From Prorocentrum cordatum (taxonomy: Eukaryota; Sar; Dinophyceae; Prorocentrales; Prorocentraceae), in assembly GCA_963575745.1 (NCBI GenBank), contig CAUYUJ010019945.1, forward strand, positions 1 to 64,000: a DNA stretch of 64,000 nucleotides, given 5' to 3'. Below the pieces are notes generated by a model. It made no database searches, had not been told where the DNA came from, and worked only from the letters and a program-made list of their open reading frames with translations. Shown here one piece after another: positions 41,896-51,633 of the stretch (position 1 is its first letter; the number at the start of each line of letters is the position of its first letter). Position numbers and translations under genes: made by a program.

Positions 41896-42918
41896 TGAGC
41901 CCACCGCCCATCGCAGCCAGCGATAGGTTGGCCAATGCGTGTTGCGGCCAGTCGTTCGCGCTCGCGGCCAGCGTCAGGTTGGCCAATGCGAGCGGCTGCT
42001 GATGCAATGCCATCGCACTTTGCGGTAGTGATGTAATAGGTCGGCCGAGGCGCGTGGAAACGCGCGCGCGACCCACCCATGCACGCAAGGTGCGCGGCCC
42101 ATTGGACGAACAGTTGCGGGCCCAGTTGGTGCGAGAGCAACTGCTCCAGATGCGGCCCCAGTTGCGGGCCCCAGTTGCGGGCCCATGATCGAACGATCCT
42201 TGCAAACACGCATCAACAAAACCATAATGGCACCACTGGCCCCTTGCACTAGTCAAGCACATATTGTTGTTTTTTTCTGCTATGTGGGGTAAGTGCACCA
42301 TCGCACAGCTCTCGAGCCAGCCGTGCATGCTATATGTTTTGATTGCGGCTGATGGCCCACAGGATGAGCATCACAGAGGGGGGAGAGGTCACACAGGGGT
42401 AGCAGCAGTGCAAATGTTCATCCAATGGGCAGCCCCGCAGCGCGCAGTGACATAAGGACTGTAAATACGTTCTTTTCCTAGCTCGCTCGTGTCGCGGCGG
42501 TATCGGCGACGACCCGCAGCGCGGCTGTGGGTGCGACGGCTCGCAGCGCGGTTGCCGCGCCACCATCTAGGGCACACCAGCATCATAATGCCGCGCGCAT
42601 TCGCAGCTGGGAGCGGAAACGTCCTCATCCTCTCCACCTCGTCCCATGCTATCCTGACGTCTCCAGCCCGCCTCCGATCGTCTAGATCACGTACCCTGTC
42701 GTACTATCTATGTCTGCATAGACTCCTCAGTATAGTTCGCTCCGTCTTGTATTGAGCCGAGCTGCCTCGTGAACATGTGTCAGTATAGACGTTTCGGATG
42801 TTTCTGAATGAACCTTGAGACTGTTTCGGAAGGTACGTGGTACTTCGGCGGAGCACCAACATTGTAGATTTCATAGTGATGTCAGTTCGGATCAGCCATA
42901 CCCGACGCAATCTCAGTT
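41896..42918. other. Intergenic with short repeats
   Basis: Two GGTTGGCCAATGCG repeats at 41920-41992 and GGCCCCAGTTGCGGGCCC-type repeats at 42110-42185. No gene supported. Confidence 0.6.
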
Positions 42919-43078
42919 TGCACTCGATTTTGGAATTCTAAAATCGAGTGCAGCGGAATGTGCACTCGATTGTGGAATTCCAAAATCGAGCGCAGATGAA
43001 CGTGCACTCGATTGTGGAATTCCAAAATCGAGTGCAGAGGAGTGTGCACTCGATTGTGGAATTCCAAAATCGAGTGCA
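42919..43078. repeat. Array of four 34 bp hairpins with 42 bp period
   Basis: Four near-identical palindromes (TGCACTCGATTGTGGAATTC then CAAAATCGAGTGCA) start at 42919, 42961, 43003 and 43045, separated by 8-base spacers that differ. Each has GAATTC or GAATTCT at its centre. Confidence 0.9.
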
Positions 43079-43353
43079 GGATTGACGCAACACCATTTGC
43101 GAAGTTCAGTGTGTAAGATCCGCAGGATATGATGTGCAGTCGGGGCGCCGCGGTCTGTCTTGGGTCTGGAAATCATGTCGTCTTGGGGCGCATTGGGGAC
43201 AGCGTCTCGGCCGATTTGGGTTGCATTGTAGCATATATCTGGCTTATGATAGCAACGACTCGGTGAGCGCGAGCTCCACGAACGTGAGTTCCAGCAAGAG
43301 CGTGAGCTCGACGAGGTGGCCCTCGATGCTATAGGCGTTGCGGTTCAAGGGCC

Positions 43354-44041
43354 ATGTCGGCAGAGCCACCGCCCCCTGGGTGCCCGCCTCCCGAGCGCGG
43401 GCCTCCAGCCTGCCCGCGGCCGATGAGCTCGGCCTCGGATGGGATTCCTGTCAAGAGACCCGCCTCCGAAGGCGAAGCCGCCGCCGCCGAGTGCGCCCAA
43501 CGGATGCCCGCAGCATCCGCCTGAGCCTCATAGCCAGGAGGCAGAGAACCGCGTTTACATGGTGGCCCTCCACAACAACGTGAAGACGTTGCACACGACG
43601 GTGTGCGGTCTGTGCGAGCATGCGAACTACTTGCAGAAGAAGGTCGAGACTCTGGAACAGGGGCTTCGCGCTCGAGACCAAGAGCGGGATCAAGAGATCA
43701 AATCCGCCATCAAGAAGTTCGACGAGGAAGCGACGACGAGGGTAAAAAAAGCGACGCAGGAAGCTAACGTTCCGGAGATTCCGGCGAAGAAGCAGCCGCA
43801 GATGTTCAGCATCGGCCTCACAACGGCAGAGACATCAACAGTCAAGAAGGACGAGCCGACGCCAGAGAGCGACCTCAGCGGGAGTCGGGTGGTACCAAAC
43901 GGAATCACGAATGAGCACGTCGGGGGCCGCTGCAGCTTTCGCGGGGGGCAAGTCGGCGTCAAGGACAAGTCGAATACAACGCACGTCGGGGATTGCACCG
44001 TCGGCTCCAAGGAGAAGTCGAAGAAGAAAGACGGCAAGTGA
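43354..44041 (+). CDS. Coiled-coil protein E (frame break near N-terminus)
   Basis: Two candidate N-termini. The ATG at 43354 gives a Pro/Ala-rich segment in one frame (MSAEPPPPGCPPPERGPP ... GIPVKRPASEG) that stops near 43525. The main frame is open from the ATG at 43439 to 44041: Pro-rich start, then a coiled coil (NYLQKKVETLEQGLRARDQE, RDQEIKSAIKKFDEEATTRV), a Ser/Thr/Asp-rich middle and a Lys-rich end (GSKEKSKKKDGK). A 14 of 21 match to the DinoSL at 43329-43349 is too weak to decide the start. No counterpart in block 1. Function unknown. Confidence 0.45.
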
Positions 44042-44502
44042 GGGTGCGGCTGCCGGCCTTCGCTGCATGGTGCGTTACAGAGCACCTCGGCTGATGCAGC
44101 GCATAAGCGAATCCGCCTGCCTGCAGGCGCAGAAAAATCCAGCCCTCCACTCCTCATCCTCGAGCGAACCGCTCTACGTGTCGATGGCGCTCTTCCGATT
44201 TCTCGCAACGACGTGCTCAGCTTTGCACTGCCGCATGTTACTCTCGCATGTTAAGTGCTACATGGACAGTCGTGCCACGCGCACTGGCGTCGTATACTTC
44301 ATCCAGTGCTACGTGCACATATTACGCTACGTAAGCAAACAAGACGAGCGGCATTGTGGACCATGTGGTCAATGATACATGCCTGTATCTCCGCATCTTT
44401 TTTCTGCTCAAGCGCGCGGGCTGGGTTTGCCCCGCGCGCTGAGACCATCCCGCGCGCGCCCTCCCCGCGCGCTGAGCCCCCGCCCCTCGGTGGGGATTCA
44501 CC
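44042..44502. other. Intergenic, nothing recognised
   Basis: CGCGCG-rich near 44410-44480; no coding region supported. Confidence 0.5.
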
Positions 44503-45480
44503 ATGGCGCCCATCGCGGGAATTGTTCAGGAGATCCAGGACGTATCGCGTCCTGATAGAAGTTCGAGGCCGCGGCGAAAAGGCACTCAACGTCTGCGCGA
44601 ACATGTGCAACAGCACCTGCTTGAAGATCGCTGGCCTGCAGTGGCAGGCAGGATTTGCGCTTCACTTCACCGAGGTGGCAAGATTTTAAACCATTTTGAG
44701 GATCTCTGCATGAGGCTCTGCACGGAGCCTCGCGCAGTGTCGATTGGAGGGGGGCCGGGGGGGATGCAACAGCCGATGCGATCGCATATCAGATCGCAAT
44801 ACCATAGGTGATGCAGAACAGCGTTCTGACGGACGCCATGAAGGATGCCCTTCAGGACGCCTGTGACCAACGGTCTACATCCCTCGCGGCGGCGGCTGCG
44901 GCGGGGGCCCCCATGCAAGTGCGCGGCGCTGGTGCGCCAGCGCGCGATCAGCTCCTGCGGTGCCCCAACAACTACCTCACGAACAAAGACTGGATTGCGC
45001 TCGAGAGACCTCAAGCCACCTGCGAGGAGCGCGACGAGATCGTCGTGATCAGGCTCGGCTCGGTTGGCGTTCGCCACGCGAACGAGGACGGGCTGATGAA
45101 GTGGGTCATGCGCCTCCTCATTGACATCTAGCAGCGGCTCCACGGGCACTGGCAGTCGTACAACGACATCTACAAGAGGGTAGCCTGTGGGGAAATTCGG
45201 ACGCCCCCCCCCCCCCCCCCTCCCTCGGACGCCCAGGCCGCAAGAGCTACCAAGAGGCTGCCAAGAGGCTACCAAGAAGCCCAGGACGACAGCCAAGAAG
45301 CCACAACCAAGAGCCCCGAGCGAGGATATAGATAGACCCAAACATGTCTTACACTGCCCCAAAACTGCCACCAAGATGCCTCGCATGACGTGGTTTATGG
45401 GGTACCTGGTGGGTACTGTTTGAAGCAACGGAGGGGCGATGCACGAGATCCCAGAAAACATCCCATAGTTTTGGGACCCA

Positions 45481-45536
<56 letters not shown>

Positions 45537-46776
45537 AATATGCCACACTACGCGTGAGATGTGTGCCGACATGCGCGTGGCGGGCGCATGAGGTGGTCTT
45601 CGGTGGAGCTCAGATGAAACGTGTTCGTTGCGAACGATATGAGCGAAAGATTTGGGGCGACATACCTTACCCCCCCCAACGGAACACGTGGTGATGACGA
45701 CCATGACAACGGAAAGGGTGACGAGGTGGATGAGAAAACGGCTACCGAACGCCACGACCCAACAGTCCTGGATGGTTTGCACAGCTTTCTGCTAAACTCG
45801 CATTGGGTCGAACTTTATGATCTTTTACCTCGCCCAATGAGGTGAAGCGCGTGAGGTCGTTGTTCACCAACCAGCAGCCCTGGGTGGGCACGTACACCGA
45901 CAGGTTCCCCGACGACCCCGTCGGCACGCACTTGATGAGTTTCTACTCGGCAGCAGATCCTCCGATCGCGCGGGCCAACCACTCGTGCGCGTACATCAGC
46001 CAGCACGTGAGACAGATGACCGCATGCATAATGCAGATCGGTCCGACCCAATGCAGCAAGCGCTTGCCACCTGCGTGCAGGCGGTCAGAGCGGCCTCCGC
46101 TGCAGCTGCAGCTCCTGGCAATGACCTGAACCTCGCGTACGCGGGCAAGTACGCGCAATTGTCGCCCTCGGGGTCATCGCAGCGGTCGCGCCGTGGAGAC
46201 TGGGACTCCCAGCAGTCATGGGATTCGTGGGCGAGCGAGCCCTGGTCGGAGAGCAGCAAGGCTCACTTCAAGCCAAGGCTGGCGATCGACAACGGGCCAG
46301 CCTCATCGGCAGCAGCAGCCCCCGCTGCAGCAGCACCACCACCAGCAGCAGCAGCAGCAGCAGTCGCACCTGCAGCAGCAGAAGGCGAAGATACAGCAGC
46401 AGATGAGGAAGCTGGCTGGGAGGAGGCCGAGGGCACTGGCGAGCAGACCTTAGAGCAGTACGAGGAAGAGGCATTCACTCGCCTCAAGATGAGGAAGCCA
46501 GCAGCTGCTGCCACCAAGACAGGTGCTGCACCAGCCGCGAAGAAAAGGCCCGCTGCAGCGGCCCTGCAGGGCGAGGCGAAGACGATCAAGTACACGATCA
46601 AGTGGGAGAAGGCCGACAAGCAGAGCACCAAGAACGCCTTCGCGTCGAGGCACTACGGCAGGGCCACGAAAATGGCGAAGGAGCAGTTCCCTGGCATCAG
46701 CGAGCTCGACCTGAAGGCGGCCATTCAGAAGGTCTACAGGGACGCGGCGGCGCTCTGGTCCAATCACATGGGCTGA
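44503..46776 (+). pseudogene. Family C, copy 2 (degenerate)
   Basis: Collinear with C1 in pieces. N-terminal pieces 44503-44690 in two frames (MAPIAGIVQEIQDV; LIEVRGRGEKALNVCANMC). 44808-45179 (QNSVLTDAMKDALQDAC; NNYLTNKDWIALE; SVGVRHANEDGL), preceded by an in-frame TAG and broken by a TAG at 45129-45131 between IDI and QRLHGHW. An intron 45180-45841 with AG-G acceptor, then WVGTYTDRFPDDP and FYSAADPPIARAN. A frame change near 46020, a Ser/Ala/Gln-rich linker, and the C-terminal helical domain (ASRHYGRATKMAKEQFPG to SNHMG). Matches C1 blocks NFFTRTDYETF, KVGVSCPSEDL and YTADDPPV. Two stops and frame changes argue against function. Confidence 0.6.
45180..45841 (+). other. C2 intron with C-run and TA/TG microsatellite
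   Basis: Lies between YNDIYKR and VKRVRSLF. GTAGCC donor, CAATGAG-G acceptor, phase 0. Contains C16 (about 45205), CAAGAGGCT repeats and (TA)n(TG)n at 45485-45538. Absent from C1. Confidence 0.6.
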
Positions 46777-47036
46777 GGACCGCTTTCGGGCCCGCGCTCG
46801 CGCGGGCTCAGAGTTTTTGGGGTGGCCGCAGAGGGTATCTCGTCCTCATGGCCACCGAAAATGGGCGAATGAGCGCGCCTGTCACGTCCTGAATGGACAC
46901 ACGTCCTTTGGACAACCATGACTCTGAGTCAATTAAGCCATGTCGGCCAAGTCCACGCGGACACGGCTTTATGACTATGCAGTCCTTCAGGCCTTGCGCC
47001 TCGGTCAAGTCCTCATGTGGACGCACATGTTTTTGT
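46777..47036. other. Intergenic
   Basis: No repeat or gene recognised. Confidence 0.5.
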
Positions 47037-47057
47037 ATGTAGCCACTTTTGCTCGAG
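47037..47057 (+). other. Relict DinoSL upstream of gene Z
   Basis: ATGTAGCCACTTTTGCTCGA plus G matches the DinoSL at 16 of 21 positions; AGCCTTCCTGGC right after it may be a second, older relic. Gene Z starts 68 bases downstream. Confidence 0.6.
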
Positions 47058-47125
47058 CCTTCCTGGCATCCGCTGCAGGCGGCTGCAGAATCATCTACCG
47101 AACCCGCTGACGCCCGTGCACGACA

Positions 47126-47521
47126 ATGGCGCCGAAGCGAGCAGTACGTAACATGCCTGCCCACGACAGGTGCATGCTGACGGCGTGCAAGGCCCAGTTC
47201 CAAGCTGCAGTTGCGACGTACAGGGTCATGAAGAGCACGCTGCGTAAGCGGAAGGTGCACCTTGGTGGTCGGTCGTCAGCGTCCGAGACGAAGCTGGCCA
47301 CGGCTATGAAGAAGCACACCGACACGCTTGTGCCGCCGAAGAAGATGACGCACGCGTCGACGCAGACGACGCCCACGAAGCTGGGCGTCCTGCCGAAGCC
47401 CATCACTGCTTTCGAGGACCTCGATGGCGTCTGGTGTCGTTTCACCTTGCCCAATGTCTACAGTGGCTGCACGGCGCACGACGAGCAGCCCACCATGGCG
47501 AATATTTCAAACGGCTATTGA
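47126..47521 (+). CDS. Small basic protein Z
   Basis: 131 residues from the ATG at 47126: basic N-terminal half (MAPKRAVRNMPAHDRCMLTA, RVMKSTLRKRKVHLGGRSSA), a Thr/Lys stretch (MKKHTDTLVPPKKMTHASTQ) and a neutral C-terminus (LDGVWCRFTLPNVYSGC). The stop falls where sequence related to family T begins, so the C-terminus may be truncated or newly acquired. The leader relic upstream supports the start. Charge suggests nucleic-acid binding; no family recognised. Confidence 0.45.
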   Translation: MAPKRAVRNMPAHDRCMLTACKAQFQAAVATYRVMKSTLRKRKVHLGGRSSASETKLATAMKKHTDTLVPPKKMTHASTQTTPTKLGVLPKPITAFEDLDGVWCRFTLPNVYSGCTAHDEQPTMANISNGY

Positions 47522-47650
47522 GGCCGAGCGCCTCATGGCCAGGTGCGTGAAGTGCACTGAGGCGATCTATGCACAGCATGATCGCGCGCAAATGCGTCAA
47601 GGAATGCAAAGCGTACCTTGCGCGCTCGTTCATACATTGGACCTGCGCGA
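47521..47650 (+). pseudogene. Family T fragment, inverted relative to T2
   Basis: GCGTGAAGTGCACTG, CTATGCACAGCATGATCGCG, and AAGGAATGCAAAGCGTACCT with CTTGCGCGCTCGTTCAT match T2 around 48900-49040 (minus) with two internal deletions. A decayed third copy of family T. Confidence 0.7.
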
Positions 47651-47875
47651 AGTCGTTGGGCCGATGAGCTGGGCGTGACAGACGCCAGCGTTGCAGCGCT
47701 TCGTCGTATCGCGGCCTGCGTCCATGGATGAGCAGCGGGATCTTGTTGTCTATAGCGTAAGTGCTGGCTCGTGTACAGTTTCCTTCGTTCAGAGAGGGCC
47801 GCTGCAAGCGGGTGAAGCCGCGTGGATATGGATTCAAAAAGAACACCGAAGGTGACGAGCCATCGCGCTCAGTTG

Positions 47876-47998
47876 ATGGAGCTTCGCTCAAGATGGAGCT
47901 CCGCTCAAGATAGAGTCCCGATCAGGACGGAGCTCCGCTCAAGATGGAGCTCCGCGCTGAAGATTGAGCTCCGCTCGAGATTGAGCTCCGCTTAAGGG
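47876..47998. repeat. 17 bp tandem repeat
   Basis: Seven or so units of CTCAAGATGGAGCTCCG with variants (CTGAAGATTGAGCTCCG, CTCGAGATTGAGCTCCG). Confidence 0.85.
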
Positions 47999-48068
47999 AG
48001 GGGAAGGGGTGGAGAGGACGCTGACGCTGATGAGGATGACGTGCACTTTGTGATCCCGCCCCGCGGGA

Positions 48069-50850
48069 TCAGATAGCCCAGCGGTGCGCCACGGGCACGA
48101 GGGCATCCACGTGCCCGCCCGTGCGCTTCCTATACGGCACCGCCCCCAGGATGTCTGACAACGGGCATAGGCGTGTTGATCCTGAAGGGCGCCCCGATGC
48201 GAAGCCATTGCCTGCATCGGTTACGGGAAAAATCGCAACCAGAGCGCGCAGCTCGTCGACCACTGAGGCCGTAAACCAAACCTGCCCTAGCACAGGGGCC
48301 CCTCGCCCGGGCGTCATTATTATTACATCATTGGTGTGAACGACCTCGAACTCGGACACCCTGGCAGACTTCGCAGTCATGCACGTGTTCTTCCGAGCCC
48401 GTGGGAGACCCAGCTCGGAGACCATGAATTCTGCCACCTTGTCCTTGGCTGACTTCGGGTCCTGCAGCTTGACGCTGACATCGAATTTGTCGTGCACGCG
48501 CAGATCGTGAAAGTGCTTGCACGTCACCTCGGACAGTACGCTCTTCTCCATGGAAGCTGTGTTGCGCATGCCCTCCGAAAGCCTGGGGCAATTATGGCAT
48601 CGCCCGGTCGCTGCATCGCAGTCCGCCAATACGTGGCGCATGCGCCGCATATTAGCGGAGCTGTGCGGCTGATGTCGTAATCACCCGAGAACCTTTTGAC
48701 CATCTTGTGCTTCTTCTCGTGCGTCCAGCACGCTAACAGAGTGCCAAACCTCTTGTGCTCGATGACCAGGTGCAAGGTCCAGTGGAACTTCGGGTGCAGA
48801 TACGCGCCCCGCCCTGCGTCCAAACACGCCTGCAAGAACTTGTCCACCTGGACCCTGAGCTCCCGCGATGTCACCTTGCCGTGCGGCACGGCAATCAAGA
48901 GGTCCATGATGGACGAGCACGCAAGGTACGCCTCGCACTCCTTGGTGCAAATACCTGCCCTCAGCCACACGTTCCGCACGAAGTGCGCGATCATGCTGTG
49001 CATAGAGATCGCTTCCGACGCAGTGCACTTCACGTACTTGGCCTTGAGGCGCGCTTTCCACCTGGACGGCGAGAAGACGTCGACGAGGGCGTCAGTCTTC
49101 GTGCCCATCCTTTGTCGAAGATTCCACTGTCGTAGCAGGTCGTGGATCGCAGCAGGGGCGCGCACCTTCTGATCCAGCAAGCTCTTCGCCAGAAGGTACA
49201 GCGTCGTGTTCCACGCGCCGTGCACGACGAACGTGCGCATCCAATCGTGAGCGAAACAGCTCACGGGCTTCACGACGTTGCGCACGCCCCTCTGCAGAAG
49301 CAGGGTGAACCTGCAGTGGTTCATGCCTGCAGCCATCTCTCGAAGCTTGAGCTCCCGCGGCCTTGTCGCAGCGACGACCGCCAACCTCTCGACGCTGCCT
49401 CGCAGCTCCTCGTCCGTCGCGAAGTCCATGGCGGAGCCGACGGTGATGGTACGCGACAACATGTCCTCCCCGTCCTCGCCAGCGATCCCGCTGCTCTGCG
49501 AATGCAGGTTCTTGCAGAGAACGCATGCCTTCAGTCCAGCATCGCCCTTCACGCAGAATACCTGCTTGTGAGCACCGCCATCCTGCAAGATCATGGTGAG
49601 CTTCGCGAAGAGCCGCGTGCTCGAGCCATCTGGGAAATCCCTTGAGCCCGCTGGGCTTCGGCGGTTTAGCAAGCTGACTCTCTCACTCTTTCCATCTGGG
49701 AGTGGTTCACCCGTCCCCTTATGGACCTGTTCAGGGCGCCCCGCTTGGTGTCAGATGGTCCAAGATGGCCGCGGCTCCGAGAGGGCATCCAAGTGCCCAA
49801 GACGGCCCAAGACGGCTCCGAGAGGGCTTCCAAGATGGTCCCAGATTGTCCAAGATGGCCTCGAGTGTCCAAAAGAGCTATGCTCCGATGCCGATGCGTC
49901 CGAGGCGTCAGAGCCCCCTCCGCCCCCTCCTCCCCGTCCTCATCCTCCTCTCCCCTCCTCTCCTCCTCCTTCTCCTCCTCCTCCACCTCCTCCTCCTCCT
50001 CATCCCCCCTTCTCCTTATGCACCCTCCTCCCCCTCCTCCTCCTCCGCCTCCTCCTCCTCCTCCTTCGCGGGCGGAGTGCCGCGCGCCCGCCTGTTACTA
50101 AGGCCCGACGGCCCAGAGAAGGAGCACATGGTGCATATATGGGATGGTGGAGGGACGCGAAACGTCAATAATTCAGAACTGCTCCCGCGTCGAAACTGTG
50201 GCCACTGGCGTTTAACATCATCTTGAGCAAAGCTCCGAAGACCTGCGCGACGCCACCGCCGTAGTTCTTCACTCGATCAGACCGCTCACACGCAAGGCAT
50301 ATCCACGCGTCTTCGTCCGTCAGAAGCGACCCGAACTGCATGAAGGACACGCACACAGCCCAGCACTTACGCTGGCCGTGGCCTGACAGCTGGTTGCCTG
50401 GGACAACCTCGTCGGCATAGACCACAAGGTTCCACGGCTCGTCCATGGATGGAGGCCGCGACGCAATGATGCGCTGCATGGCCTTCGCGAAGCCGCCGCC
50501 CGCAGCGCACGCCTCGTTGAGGAAGGCGAACGGGTTCACCACCATCATCTCGCCTCCCGACGAGCCGCCGCCGTGCTCCATGGGCAGCTTCGCGAGTAAC
50601 GCTCCGTACTCGCCGCTGCCGCGCATGATGAGGTCCCGCGCCTCCTTAATGGCGCTGCGGTTCCTGACCTCTGGCACGTCATAGACGCACTCCTCCAGGA
50701 TGGCGCTCGGCGCGGAAGCCGACGTGCGAGGAACCCTCAGCTTGAATGCATCCAAGCGCCTGAGCTTCTGCTCCCGCTCTCGCTGTCGGTCCACGCATGA
50801 CCAGCGCTTCGCGCGCGCGCGCGGGCGGCGCGCGCGGGAGGAGGGCGCAC
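48069..50850 (-). CDS. Family T, copy 2: transposase-like protein (three exons)
   Basis: Exon 1 about 50850-50175 (start not resolved: the first frame residues come from the leader relic; clear protein from RNRSAIKEARDLIMRG on); exon 2 49640-48683; exon 3 48572-48069. With GA-AG introns at 50174-49641 and 48682-48573, spacing to T1 is exact (11 residues from AG to R-L-I/F; 14 residues from K-R to the next block). Motifs: VVYADEVVPGNQL, KACVLCKNLH, FAHDWMRTFVVHGAW, KFHWTLHLVIEHKRFGTLLA followed by CWTHEKKHKMVKR. These parallel the YSDEV, CPLC, WDRLH and HERKH blocks of T1; the D, D and E residues are candidate DDE catalytic residues. No frame break is needed, so this copy could encode a full protein. 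Transposase role is inference. Confidence 0.65.
49641..50174 (-). mobile_element. Introner-like element D = T2 intron 1
   Basis: Minus strand begins GAATTATTGACGTTTCGCGT and ends CTAAACCGCCGAAGCCCAGC then GGGCTCAAG, matching both termini of the element at 60147-60958. The intron borders required by protein alignment fall at the element ends. Inside: CTCC tracts and CCAAGATGG minisatellite. Confidence 0.75.
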
Positions 50851-50853
50851 CTC

Positions 50854-50873
50854 CTCGAGCCAAATGGCTGCGA
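50854..50873 (-). other. Relict DinoSL upstream of T2
   Basis: Minus strand TCGCAGCCATTTGGCTCGAG matches the DinoSL at 17 of 21 positions with one gap. Confidence 0.65.
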
Positions 50874-51060
50874 CCAACATCCTCATGAATGGACCAACGT
50901 CCTCATGGACCACGCGCGACCAACGTCCATGGACCAACGTCCTCATGGACCGCGCGCAACCAACGTCCACATGGACCGCACGTGACCAACGTCCTCATGG
51001 ACCAACGTCCTCAAGGACCGCGCGCGACCAACGTCCTCATGGACCAACGTCCTGGACCTG
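50874..51060. repeat. GACCAACGTCCTCATG minisatellite
   Basis: Eight or so units of GACCAACGTCCTCATGGACC with GCGCGC or ACGCGC spacers, immediately upstream of T2. Confidence 0.85.
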
Positions 51061-51138
51061 AGCAATGCTCGTTTAACCGATTGGTGATGCAACGTCCTGG
51101 ACCTGAGCAATGCTCGTTCAACCGATTGGCGATGCATG
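51046..51138 (+). repeat. 46 bp tandem duplication
   Basis: AACGTCCTGGACCTGAGCAA then TGCTCGTTYAACCGATTGG, twice. Confidence 0.85.
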
Positions 51139-51439
51139 ACTGGAAAGTCTTACAAACGACGCGCCTAAAATGACTTCACAAAACCGTTCGGCAGCGTTTC
51201 AAAAACCATGCAAAATCAATGTAACATCGGCCAAACAGTTTTATTCCGAACACAATTTCAAACTATGCGTTGTTTGTCGTTTGCAAATCAAAATCTACAC
51301 GCCTCGACCCAACAACTTTGAGAAATGAAAAACAGAGTTGCGCATGTCACAAAATCAGATCTGAAAAATGAAACCCGTTTCTCAACATGCTTTCACCCAG
51401 CTAGCAACATGTTTTGAACTTGACAAACATTTGGTTTTG
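51139..51439. other. Lower-GC unique DNA, no gene
   Basis: A-rich stretch leading into the AT island; nothing coding. Confidence 0.6.
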
Positions 51440-51633
51440 GTTGAACAAAGATTGATTTCTTCATTATGATTTTTTTTTTGTAAAATTGAAGCACTATTCT
51501 CCAGAATTATATAGAATATTCCATATAATTCGACATAATATTCTATATAATAGTGCTAACATTAAGTAAGGTTTATGTTATATCATATATTGTGATAAAT
51601 TGTGGCAGAAAGAGGATTCATTCAAGTAAGAGG
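51440..51633 (-). repeat. AT-rich island, family 8 copy 2 (reverse)
   Basis: Ends on plus GGCAGAAAGAGGATTCATTC AAG, the reverse of 34158-34190, and holds ATTCTATATAATAGTG-like palindromes as at 34380-34420. Confidence 0.7.

Noticed and set aside
42919-43078. CRISPR array
   Set aside because: Repeats are palindromes, spacers are only 8 bases, there are no cas genes, and the context is eukaryotic.
43329-43349. Spliced-leader relic upstream of gene E
   Set aside because: Only 14 of 21 matches and just 4-5 bases before the nearest ATG; not strong enough to list.
44391-44412. Spliced-leader relic upstream of C2
   Set aside because: Ends in GCTCAAG but matches only about 11 of 21 ungapped; could be chance.
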